From NCBI GenBank assembly GCA_029721435.1, contig CM056576.1, forward strand, positions 115,495,166 through 115,559,165: a DNA stretch of 64,000 nucleotides, in the 5' to 3' direction. The notes under the pieces were generated by a model. It saw nothing but the letters and a program-made list of their open reading frames with translations, was not told where the DNA came from and ran no database searches. Both the position numbers and the translations under genes were made by a program. Source of the stretch: Gymnothorax reevesii (taxonomy: Eukaryota > Chordata > Actinopteri > Anguilliformes > Muraenidae). Positions 44,970-55,212 of the stretch are shown in pieces (position 1 is the first letter of the stretch; each line of letters begins with the position of its first letter).

Positions 44970-46609
44970 GGAACTCAGAGCACAGTAGTACAAAGCAGAG
45001 TCCGTCACTTCAGCAGAGGAGATCTCCAGCTTGCTATCTTTTCTGTTTGTTACAACAAATTGGTTGTTTTTCCTTTCTATTGAGAGCTGTTGCAACCTTG
45101 ATGAAAAATTCAAGTTTGACACACCACTAACAATATCATGCTGACAAGACAGGTATTTCTTTGCTTTGAGTTATTTCCTGGTGTTAAAATTTGAGGGGTG
45201 GGAGAGAAGACTTTCAGATAGCCTTTCCCAAAAACGGAAAGGCAACAGTAATAAACTAATGAAATTCAACTCATCAAAACTCAAAATCTGAAGTTTTACC
45301 CTTCTCATCCAATCATTTCACTCAAAATCCACTAAAACTTTTTATTCTCTTTCAAGGCCACAAAATTTGTTTGAACAAAATCTGAAAAAATCTGTTCCAC
45401 ACTCAATTTTCTTGGGCAGTTATCATGCTTGCCCCTCTTATCTCGTGGAGGACGACCTGCGGGAAAGTGAGGAAGCAAAAATTATCGAATGAAGTAAACA
45501 TTAAGACCAAAATAATAGCGCACCTATCTCTTTCAAAGCTGTCTGGATAGTCCGCCCTTGCTTGTGACTGATTCCAAAGATGGCCAAAAAGGCTTTCAGG
45601 CACACATCAGACATTTCCTTAATGCTTTCTTCCCGCTGCACTCTGACAATATACTTGTAAGTCTTGCCCTTAGGTTTGCAATAATCTTGGTTAACATCTG
45701 GGTTAAGCATGGGACTTCTCCTAGCTCATTCCCCACTTGAATTAAGGTTGAAAGAAATGAATCTTGCAAGTCTTTTGTTCCAAACTGGTTAAATGATGTG
45801 ATGAGGTTTAGTCTATCCTCCTCATTTGTGGCCTCAAAACATTTGAATCTTGCACACCCACAACCCTCGCCTGTTTGGTGGCCTGAAAGTCTGGCTTTCT
45901 TTGCTCGGTCTTTTAGTCTGCCTCTGATTTTTCTTTTCTTTGGCTCGTCAGTTTCACATGGGAATGATTCCTTCAGCCATTTTGAAAGACTACAGCATGT
46001 TGTCAGATAGGCAGCCCACTATTGGCTCAATGTAGTCACATGACTCTGATCACATGACATCAAGCCACTGTCAATGGATATATGCCATTTTTCCCGGCAA
46101 TGCTATGGTCTTGTGCCTTTCTTCTTCTGTACTGCTTATCTAATCTTTCTTATAGAGAGTGACTTGTGCCCTTTTTGGGTAACCTTGACTATTAACCTTA
46201 ATCTAAGACGAATGCACTATAGGTTAGGGAGCATAACTCAAGAAATTGAATTTTGTGACATGTGCCCCTTCTTCCCCTGTGGTCTTCGTGGACATTTGTC
46301 TTATTAATGACTTCATTAATTTGCTAATTTTGAAACAGTGCTTACAATGATTCTTATACAGCACTAACGATCAAAATTGGAAACATTCTTTGAATTTCTC
46401 TCACAGTATAAATGAAATAATCCTGTTATATCTCATGTCATTTATTTTTTTTTATAAAAAGACTCAATTCCATCAAAAACACTTGGACTGACAAATTTCG
46501 GCTTTCAAACAATGAGGCTGTGTGGGGAAAAGCAGCATCCCATTTAGAGAAAAATGTCGAAAAACTCACCGAGCAATCCTGCAAACAAAAATAATAAGCC
46601 TTGCATCAT
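44970..46609 (-). pseudogene. V13: class A V pseudogene split by foreign sequence
   Basis: Leader exon 46570-46609 is intact (MMQGLLFLFAGLL, donor GTGAGT). The intron part to about 46300 matches V9. The V exon survives only as 44970-45119, from FR2 (KLEFFIKVATALN) to DSALYYCALSS. It has a one-base loss in the FR3 start and a nine-base deletion that removes RVD of KRVDLEI. FR1, the first Cys, CDR1 and the Trp are gone. About 1180 bases of unrelated sequence (45120-46300) lie in their place. A 65-codon frame over the 3' part is a leftover, not a gene. Confidence 0.9.
45501..45990 (-). pseudogene. Fragment of a transposon-like protein gene inside V13
   Basis: On the minus strand one frame reads CGCARFKCFEATNEEDR ... 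QDSFLSTLIQVGNELGEVP. After a frameshift the next reads KGKTYKYIVRVQREESIKE and DVCLKAFLAIFGISHKQGR to a stop after about 69 codons. The Cys-rich start and the VC-x-FL-x-GIS block recall N-terminal regions of uncharacterised animal proteins linked to DNA transposons, but I cannot name the family. No element ends were recognised. Confidence 0.45.
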
Positions 46610-47291
46610 GCTGACAGCTGTATGAAAGAAACTCTGATTTGAAATAGAGATGGAGCTCTCTGACACCTTTCAATGAATCAAACAGGAGACTCCCCATGCA
46701 TCAGGTAGATAACTCCTCCTCTGAGCAAAAACTACAGTATAACTGCAATCACATCCTTTATGTTGTTCACAGAAGGGAACTTGGTCTCACTTTTTATTGG
46801 ACTTATCATCTAAACAATCAAAATACATCAAGCCATACAACAATAAACATCTTATATCTATAACAATTACTTCTAAAATTTGTTGCAATTAACAGATGGC
46901 AACAGATATAAGATGTGGCGGATTAAAGCTTTTGCGTTCATAAAAATAAATTCAGGATAATGTGCTTGAATGCATTATTTCTCACAGATGGCATAAAGAG
47001 GGTAATGAAAAGTGGCAGCATGAGTTTGTTGTCTGAGTGTCGATGTCCCTGTATGTGTCCACTCTCAGTGAGCAACAGCAGCACAGAGCTGAGGAGATTT
47101 TGCTCTTGTAGCTCCTGTATTACACCTAAGGTTTCCCATCAGTAGATTCTGGTTGCAGCAACTGCTCACATTCATCCTATATTATCAAACAGTTCACATC
47201 AACATAGGCATCTGCTTTTCTAAAAATTAGAATTTTATTTTGGGACACTTTTCTAAGGCTATATTATTAGCTAATTTGAGATATTCAAATA
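46610..47291. repeat. Duplicated unit, upstream flank of V13
   Basis: Matches 34892-35545 in order. Non-coding. Confidence 0.75.
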
Positions 47292-47299
47292 TTTATAAC

Positions 47300-48881
47300 C
47301 AGTGGTGTGTGGTCACATGTTGTCAGCTTCAGTAACCTCACCCTCTATCGCTCAATTGTCCTCAAGCTGTTCTTCTTCAAGTTCCCCTGATTAACAATCA
47401 AACAATTTGACTGAATGACCAAGACCAATCCTTGATCCATAATAAGAAATGATAATGAAAAAAATGAATGGCTATTGCCAACATTTATATATTTGGGTTA
47501 TGATCACAGAAGGACACCAGTAGAGAGTCTTAAATCCAATGAGTAATTTATTGGAGCAGAAAACCAAACCAACAAAGCATGTGGGCCAACAGAAATTCCA
47601 AAAACAAAACAGAACAATGCGGGGAAAAAGAGGGCACAAAGCCTTTTAAAAAAACTGCACTTAAAATGCTGGAACGAATAACTAAGGAATACTGAGGGCT
47701 TAAGGTGACACAAGGCCAACAAAAAAACTGCTCTCCAAGAGCTGAACTTTTGGTTATACAAAGACCAGACAGGAGGATCTTGGCCCAAACACAGGCAAGG
47801 AAACTCTCAGGAAACCATAGCATGGAAACACAAGCTCGACCATGAAGAACAGACCGACTACCAACTGGAATGCCTCCACGGAATATAAAGGTACAATATA
47901 AAGGCTTGAACAAGGAACAGGGAACAGCTGGGCAGAACAGGGAGGAAACAAAGCATGAATGTAAGACATTGGACGGAGCTTAATGACATTAACAAGCTCA
48001 TCAAGAAAATGAGCGTGCTCAGCTAAGTACCAATATAGTATGTAGATTGAAGGAATAGTGAAACAGTTGTGCAGCAAAGCAAAGCGAGATCTGAAATAAT
48101 AACAAAGCAGGAAATCATGACAATTAATGCCCTACCTAAGTTAGTAATATCAGTAAAAAAGTGTCTGTCAAAGAGAAACGCCTCTTGTGAATGTTAGTCG
48201 CTGTTAGTAACTAACAACAGTTTATTGGCATTAAGATTAGAAAGCCTCGAAGCCAGAACAGCGCTGAAGTCAAGTGGAAATGCCACAGCCAGCCAATTGC
48301 GAAAAAGCAGTGCATGCACGAGAAAAAACAAGACTGGAACGCAGACACGAGGAGGATTACATTGGCAGTGCGGAAACATAAACCTGTGACAGGCAAGGCA
48401 GAGCAGAACAAGAACATTACAAATTGATACAACATTGTTAGGATAGAAACATAAATGCAAGAAATCCTAAACTTTAGCTGACTTCGCAGCAGTCATTTTT
48501 GCCATTGCTCAACTGTGCATCATACCCAACGACGCCCTTTAGCTGTGACTACAATCAGAATACAGAACGGGTTCTCGGGACATTTTGCTTAGTGAGCCTC
48601 GCAAACTAATTTACTAATCTGCAAACTAATCTGCGCTGTTTCACAAGCTACACAAGCGCAGAAATTACGTAGTCATTTATGTGTGGAAGAAAGAGCCTTA
48701 TAATTTTGTGGTGTAATGAATAATAATGTTATCAAAAATGAATTAGACTGTCGTTGGATCTACTAATTAGTCCGGGTAACTGTTCCTAATCGGGAGAAGT
48801 AAACTGCGAGAAATTTAGATTATTAAGCAGTGAAAGGTGAGGTTCCCGCTGGCCTTTGTTCCTGCTGACGGACCGCCACTG
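47300..48881. mobile_element. hAT-type non-autonomous element, 1582 bp, with 8-bp target duplication
   Basis: TTTATAAC flanks both sides (47292-47299 and 48882-48889). The ends are CAGTGGTG... and ...CCGCCACTG, with AACCTCACC shared further inside the inverted ends. An 8-bp duplication and CAGTGG ends point to hAT. The paralogous position near 35545 is empty, so the insertion is younger than the duplication. Several minus-strand frames inside (up to 121 codons) overlap each other and show no domains. No transposase. Confidence 0.82.
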
Positions 48882-49482
48882 TTTATAACTTTATGTAGCT
48901 TGGTTTGTTTGGCTTTGGTGCTGAGTCATCTCAAAAACCAAACAAACAAATTTGAATTAAATATTATGAGGTGAATTGGTGACATCTTGCGTGAATCAGA
49001 AGGCATTACAGAACACCGCAACTGAGTGCTGTGGTATTTCTCTCGACGAAGCACTCCAATGTTTGTGGTCAAGTTCGAGCAGCAAGCCAAAGAAATGCTA
49101 AAATACAAAATTCATCACAGCTGAATAATAGTATGACTTCAGCCTGCAACCTTCCTCCTGCAGGACTCAGTCAGTGCAGTTGATTTTACTAGCTGGAGCC
49201 AGAAGAAAGTTAGGGATAACAACATGGATAATATCAGCTCAATGTTCTGGAAATATCTTGTTCTCAAAATAAATGTATGTTTCATGGCAAATGTACATAT
49301 TTTTTTGTGATGTTTATAGGTCTCTATTCATTTTAAAGTGTAATATTTATTTTTATTTTGTGTACGTAGATCCTATTTGAGTAGATAAATACAGATTTAT
49401 GAAAATAAAAATTATAGTGCTGAATAAAAAAACACAAAATAAAAAAGATATAACTTTCTTTGTAGTTTACTCCCCTGCCTAA

Positions 49483-49513
49483 GGTTTTTGTACAGAGTTT
49501 ATAGGCCACTGTG
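49483..49513 (-). other. Shortened RSS of V14 (15-bp spacer)
   Basis: Heptamer CACAGTG (49507-49513) and nonamer ACAAAAACC (49483-49491), spacer 15 bases, the same defect as V10. Confidence 0.88.
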
Positions 49514-49770
49514 GGCTGCAAGGCACCATAGGGAGGTGCAGAGTCAGCAAATTTATATATCCTCATGTTTATTCCTTTTTTAACAGTGAACCACATCTCT
49601 GTATTTTCCTTGGCTCCAGCACAGATGAAGATGAGGAAGACTAGTTTTGATCCAGGGTATGGTACCCCCATGAACTGCCTGGATTAGCAGCTGCATATAA
49701 TAGTTACATCACACATAACATTGGTGCAGGTGGATATTGTTCTTCTGTAGATGCAGACGTAATCATATAC
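49514..49770 (-). pseudogene. V14: class B-like V pseudogene, duplicate of V10
   Basis: SKLVFLIFICAGAKENTEMW (FR2-CDR2) is readable, followed by FTVKKGINMRIYKFADSA and PPYGALQ, with Gly where the second Cys of YYCALQ should be. The FR2 start is frameshifted and the Trp region is lost. No leader exon. FR3 is shortened. Confidence 0.85.
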
Positions 49771-49792
49771 AGCACAACAATGTCAGTTTTTT

Positions 49793-50125
49793 TCCCATCC
49801 ATTCAGTATCTAAACTGCTCCTTTCTTATTAGGGTCACTGGGTTCTGGGGCCTATCCCACCAGACTATGGACAAAAAGTAGGGACCCACCCTAGAAGGCT
49901 CACCAATCAATCACTTTGCACACTCACCATTCACTCAGACCTACGGGCAATTCTGAAGTCTCCATTTAGCTTGACATTCAAGTTTTTGGATGGTGAGAGG
50001 AAACCTGCGTATTAGCAGGAAACCCATGCGAATACGGGGAGATCATGCAAACTCCACACAAGAAGAACACAAAACCTTCTTTATGTGAAGTGACAGTGCT
50101 ATTGACTGTATCTCCCTGCCACCCA
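49793..50125 (-). mobile_element. tRNA-derived SINE, DANA/Mermaid type, nearly full length
   Basis: Order on the plus strand: ATTCAGTATCTAAACTGCTC, CTATCCCACCAGACTATGG, ACCTACGGGCAATTCTGAAG, ATCATGCAAACTCCACAC, then the tRNA-like head around CCTGCCACCC. The longest copy in the window; its left part is shared with the fragment beside V10. Confidence 0.75.
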
Positions 50126-50461
50126 TGTTGTCTGTTTTAATTTTAAATGGTTTTCAGCCTTAGTGATTCATATTGTTACATACACTGCCCCATTCATAAT
50201 TATTGGCACCCCTGGTTCAGATGTGCTCTTTAGCTTCTAATAAATTCAGTTTTTTTCTAAATAATATAGGACCACAATGAAAAAAAGAGGAAAATCCAAC
50301 CTTTAATTCAAGTGCATTAATTCAGTGGGAAAGAAATCCCACAGTAAATTATTCTTTTACATCAAATCATGTGTACCAGAATTACTAGCATCCCTGATGT
50401 TAATACTTTGTACAACCCCCTTTTGCCAACAAAACAGCACCTAATCTTCTCCTACATTGTT

Positions 50462-52209
50462 TCACAAGACGGGAGAATACAGAAAGAGGGATCGTGACCA
50501 TTCCTCTTTGGACAATCTCTCTAATTCATTCAGCAACCTGGGTCCTCTCCTCTGCACTCTCCTCTTCAGCTCACTCCACAGGTTTTCAATGGGGTTGAGG
50601 TCTGGGGACTGAGATGGCCATGGGAGGAGCTTGATTCTGTGTCTGGCTAACCATTTCTGTGTAGATTTGGCCACATGTTTAGGGGTCATTATCTTGCTGA
50701 AAGACCCAGTGACGACTCATCTTCAGCTTTCGGGCAGAGGCCACCAGATTTTGATTTAAAATGTCCTGGTATTTCAAAGCATTCATGATGCCATGCACCC
50801 TAACCAGGGGCGAAGCTAGAACCGGGAATTAGAGTGGCACAGACACGTCCCTTTATGAAAATTAGGATAGTCCTGGCTAGTTCTCAATTATTTTTCTTTA
50901 TTGACGCGTTTTCCAATTATTGTAATAGGCAACTGAAGACACGGTTTCTCATGCGATCTAACAGCGATGAAGTCATGGGGTAAATACCGTAAAACTGAGA
51001 ATTGGGGTGGACAAAATGTTCACTCCGAGAGCGCTCCACACTTAACAGGTGCTGCTTGTTCTCCCCGATTAGGTAAGACGACAATAATTCATCTGGACGC
51101 GTTTGCATAATTTAAATCAAAGTCAAATTAAGCCGCATGCTTTTTAAAGCCTATTTCACCGCCAAGTGGCACTTTTTTTTCCCACTCAATACCGAGAGTA
51201 ATTTCGAATAACGTTGATTTAAATTAAGCAAACGTTTCCAGATGAATGATTGTCATCTAACCTAGTCGGGGAGAACAAGCAGCACCTGTTAAGTGCGGAG
51301 CGCTCTCGGAGTGAACATTTTGTTAATCATGAAAATGACTGCGAACAGGTCAGGACTAATAATTCTTTAAAACAGATGTTACGTCCACCCCAATTCTCAG
51401 TTTTACGGTATTTACCCCATGACTTCATCGCTGTTAGATCGCATGAGAAACCGTGTCTTCAGTTGCCTATTACGATAATTGGAAAACGCGTTAATAAAGA
51501 AAAATTATTGAGAACTAGCCAGGACTATCCTAATTGTCGTAAAGGGACGTGTCTGTGCCACCCCAATTCCCGGTACTAGCTTCGCCCCTGACCCTAACAA
51601 GGTTCCCAGGGCCTCTGGAAGAGAAACAGACCCACAGCATCACCGATCCTCCCCCATACTTCACAGTGGACATGAGATGCTTTTCTGCATACTCATCTTT
51701 TGTGTTCTGCCAGACCCACTGAGAGTGTTTGTTACTAAAAAAAGCTCTATCTTGGTCTCATCTGACCAAAACACACGATCCCAGTTGAAGTCCCAGTACC
51801 GCTTAGCGAACTCCAGACGTTTGCATTTATGATTGTGAGTGACAAAAGTTTTTTTCTGTGCATGCCTCCCAAACAGCTTGTTGGCAAGTAGATAGCGCCT
51901 GATGGCTGTTTTGGAGACTTTGTGACCCCAAGATGCTACCATTTGTTGCAATTCTTTAATAGTGAGCTTTGGAGAACTTTTTATTTCACTTACCATCCTC
52001 CTCACTGTGCCTGGTGGTAAAATAACCTTGCGTCCTCATCCAGGCTTGTTTACCACTGTTCCAGTTGTTTTAAACTTCTTAATGATTCCTCTGACAGTCG
52101 ATATGGGCAGGTGCAGGCGAGTGGCTATTTTCTTGTAGCCATTGCCTCACTTGTGAAGGTCGACACATATCTGTGTAACTTGAATGGTGTGTTCCTTTGT
52201 CTTTCCCAT
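50462..52209 (-). pseudogene. Tc1-like transposase, split and mutated
   Basis: Start codon at 52207-52209 (MGKTKEHTIQVTQICVDLHK), then in-frame stops in the N-terminal region. An open part 52005-51661 holds the second helix-turn-helix and VFWSDETKIELF (first catalytic Asp), ending in a frameshift. The hAT-type insertion 50805-51590 cuts the catalytic domain. Beyond it 50689-50462 carries [17 protein letters not shown] and [17 protein letters not shown]. Inactive. Confidence 0.88.
50805..51590. mobile_element. Fold-back hAT-type MITE nested in the Tc1 copy
   Basis: 786 bases starting CAGGGGCGAAGCTAG and ending CTAGCTTCGCCCCTG, with 8-bp target duplication ACCCTAAC (50797-50804, 51591-51598). 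The two halves are long inverted repeats of each other for roughly 300 bases (for example TAAATACCGTAAAACTGAGA on the left and its complement on the right). A 109-codon frame inside is a by-product of the repeat. Confidence 0.9.
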
Positions 52210-52605
52210 GTTGAAGAGTGGATAAGAGAAATGGCCTCTGCGTCACATCATATTTATACCCCAGGGAAACAGGAAGTGATGAATTACTAATTAAATGTTC
52301 CTAGATACTCTGATCAACTTAGTTAACTACTACAGAAATGACAGAAATACTTCAATTACATTTATTTCCTAGGAATTGTTAGGGGTGCCAAATAATTATT
52401 TCTTAGTCAGGGATTTTTTTTCCCTTAAAATTCACTTGAGTTGAAGGTTACATTTTTCTACAATTTTCAGTGTGAGAATATGCTTCTGCAATAAAAATTG
52501 AATTTATTTTAAGGCTTTTAACACATCTTAACCAGGGATGCCAATAATTCTGGAGGGCGCTGTATAAGGAGGTGTAGATACATCCTGACGACCTGTCAGT
52601 CATGA

Positions 52606-52890
52606 TGCAAACAAAGAGAGAGAGGCAGAAAAAAGAATTTTTCCGAAGCAGAGATAGAAATAATTTTGCGTGAAGTGGAGTTAAGAAAAAACATTTTATT
52701 TTCATCTGTTAGCAGTGGTGTGACAGGAACAGGCAAAGCGAAGGCCTGGAGGGAGGTGACTGATGCCGTTAATGTTGTCTCTGTAGTCCAAAGAACGATG
52801 TCCGAGCTGAAGCTTAAATGGTTTGACATGAAACTAGAGGCAGTAGAGAAGCGCACAGAAAAATCCTCCAAAAAGTGCAAATACGAATAA
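52606..52890 (+). pseudogene. Myb/SANT-like DNA-binding domain fragment (Harbinger-associated type)
   Basis: Open for 95 codons to a TAA at 52888-52890. KKNFSEAEIEIILREVELRK, ILFSSVSSGVTGTGKAKAW, REVTDAVNVVSVVQRTMSE and LKLKWFDMKLEAVEKR follow the pattern of the Myb/SANT-like domain found in Harbinger transposon accessory proteins and related fish genes. A TGA precedes it in frame and no in-frame ATG starts it; a near ATG-ATG at 52602 is in another frame. So it is probably a degraded or exon-only copy. Confidence 0.55.
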
Positions 52891-53330
52891 AACTTTGTAT
52901 GCCAGTAATTACACATTTTATTGCCCAAAAGTTCTGTGTAAAAATCACTGGCACCCATTTTACCACCCACAGGTCAGCCCGGTGGTAGTTTGCCTCAGTG
53001 ATGACTAAAGAGTTCCTGCTTCAACCCCCTGATGGGGTTGGGGATTCTGACTTGCATCTGGTGACATGAAGTCAGTAGAAACTCTGCTATTGGGCCCCGA
53101 AGCAAGGCCTTTAACCCTAAAACAGCTCCACTCCCTATTTCTCTCTATCCCTCCTCACGAGCAAGTGTTCTACCTGGCATTTCTCCCTGGGAGTCCCTAA
53201 AAAATAGAGACAGAAGTTGAACATACCCAAATGACAAATGACACCATACCTTTAATCTAAATCAGCCCAAATTTGCATAGGGTGCTTTGTTACCTGGTTA
53301 CACATTGAACAGAGTGGAAGTTAAGACTAG
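52891..53330. other. Intergenic, nothing recognised
   Basis: No coding or repeat identity except that 53300-53334 is the empty site matching the flanks of the piggyBac-like element at 37967-39122. Confidence 0.5.
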
Positions 53331-53402
53331 ATGGTGAAATAGATGGGAAAACAAATCTGTTCTCTGAACAACTGTCTTAGTATTGTGATATGATTTTGAT
53401 GC

Positions 53403-53728
53403 TATTTAGATTTAGATATAGTTTATTGAACACCGAGGGGTAGGCTAATTTGCCCTCTGCATTATAACCCATCCCATAGTTAGGAGCAGTGGACAGCCAC
53501 AGAGCAGCGTCCGGGGACCGACTCCAGTTGTAAGGCCCGTACCTTGGTCAAGGGTACTAATGTTTCTGTAATGCATGTTTATGTGGGTGGGGGAAACCGG
53601 AGTTCCTGGAAAAAACCCATGTGAACATGGAGAGAACATGCACACTCCACACAGAAAGGCCACAGGCCGGACTGGATCCCACGACCTCCTTGCTGTGAGG
53701 CAGTAGTGATAACCACTGTGTCACCATG
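53403..53728 (-). mobile_element. tRNA-derived SINE, DANA/Mermaid type
   Basis: TAGTTTATTGAACACCGAGG, GGAGCAGTGGACAGCCACAG, GGAGAGAACATGCACACTCC, CTCCTTGCTGTGAGGCAGTA and CACCATGCC in order. The paralogous sequence at 39195-39215 lacks it and reads straight through, so it inserted after the duplication. Confidence 0.8.
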
Positions 53729-54270
53729 CCAAGAGGTCGGTCAACTAAATTATGGAAAACAATGGTTGAAATAAAAGGCTGTAATCTGTTGAATGATGAT
53801 GGTATTGAAATACATTTATCAAAATCATTTCCTGCACATAACTTTCTGGTCTTACTTTTTTTCCCTTTATATTCACTTTCACAAATGTACCTTTTCTATT
53901 TAACCTTTCCAATGCAGTATTATTTGGGAATTTTTTTCCTGTTCTGTGCTTCATGTCTTGTTTGGATTGTTTGGACGTACCTATGGGGAATAACAAAAAA
54001 CCAAGTATTCACATGTAATATGAAAAAGTGTAGAACAGGAGGCATGACAAAAGATTGAGATTAAGCTCAATGGTGTTTCTCCAATGGTATAGATTAATGA
54101 GAGTCAAAAGTCAATAAGAATGGACACCTGAAACACTAAGCTCATCAGAGCTGACCAATGACTTGTACTCAGTGTGCAATGTTCCTGTAACAGGACCCAG
54201 CCTCTACTGCTAACACATCTTTACTGGCTGGAGTCAACAGGAAGTTGTGCCTGAAGTAAATATATTTTTG
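53729..54270. repeat. Paralogue of 39205-39660
   Basis: Shared GAATGATGATGGTAT(T/A)GAAATA and TATGGGGAATAACAAAAAACC. Non-coding; a 110-codon frame on the plus strand is not conserved in the other copy. Confidence 0.75.
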
Positions 54271-54479
54271 GTAACAAAGGTTTTATTTTGTTTGTATTTG
54301 TTGTAAAATTTTTGCTTTTTTTTTGGACCTTTTAATAATAATAAAAAAATATTTTTTAATTTTTATTTATTTAGTGGAATCGACTTGAAGTCTTTAAATC
54401 ATCAATGTACTTGCATGTATGTGCATCAGGGAAGCACACTTATTGTAAATGATAAATGGTACATACACGTATTAAATAA

Positions 54480-55212
54480 TTAGTCTTTAACTTGGCGGCA
54501 GGTCTCGCTGTAATTCACCCATTCTTGCATGAGGGATTTCCTGAACAGAGCCATTTTCATCAAATTGGTGCGTGCATCCCGCATTTCATTTTTCTATGCT
54601 TGTTGCCTCTTGTTCCTCCGAACAACTGAAGCAGTCACAGTCCTCAAATGAAAACACACTGTGAAATAGTGACGCTCTGTGGATAACTAATGTCACTGCA
54701 GCTTTAGGGAAAGGACGTTGTGTTTGAAGTGTTCTCCTATGATCAACAACTGGGAACAAAGACTACATAAGGGGAAAAAAACTTTCAAGACTAGAGAATG
54801 GACAGAAATGACTAAATGAACAGTTTCGTAATATCCTATTTATATTTGTTTTTGTGCAACCAATGTATTGAAATCTATTTCTGTATTTCAGACAATCCCC
54901 CAAACAGGTCATTCCAGTTTGCAAATATCTCCCTGGAAAAGAAGTAACAGTAACTCTGGGTCTGTGCTGTAAATAAAATTTGTTCAATCAAACAAAGCAT
55001 ACTCTCGAAACAAAAATGATACAGACAGAAAAATATGCAAATTTGCTAGTACACCTTTGAATTAACACATTAATTTTGATAATTTTTTTCTCTGCCTAGT
55101 CTCTGACCATTTTCAACTGTGAGCACAAATTATAATTTATTGATGAACCCAAATTTTATTTTACCTTATAAGTGGTCTGACCCATAATATAGCACAATGT
55201 TATTTATTAGGT
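54480..55212. repeat. Left part of duplicated unit D (paralogue of 22550-23255)
   Basis: Non-coding, shares TAGTGACGCTCTGTGGATAA and GTAAATAAAATTTGTTCAATC with unit C. Confidence 0.78.

Larger units (their letters stand above)
50183..52562 (-). mobile_element. Tc1-like transposon interrupted by a hAT-type element
   Basis: Left end CACTGCCCCATTCATAATTA and right end inverse CAGCGCCCTCCAGAATTATT, flanked by TA (50181-50182, 52563-52564). Without the 794-base insertion and its duplication it would be about 1.59 kb, normal for Tc1. Same family as 15724-16613. Confidence 0.9.

Noticed and set aside
44925..45122. 65-codon frame as a small functional V-like gene
   Set aside because: It is the frameshifted 3' half of the V13 exon, read partly through the RSS.
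47504..48460. Several long overlapping minus-strand frames (up to 121 codons)
   Set aside because: They lie inside the hAT-type element, overlap in different frames, are rich in Phe, Leu and Cys as expected from reading a purine-rich strand backwards, and show no domain.
53726..54058. 110-codon plus-strand frame
   Set aside because: The paralogous sequence at 39.2 kb does not keep the frame, so it is not under coding constraint.
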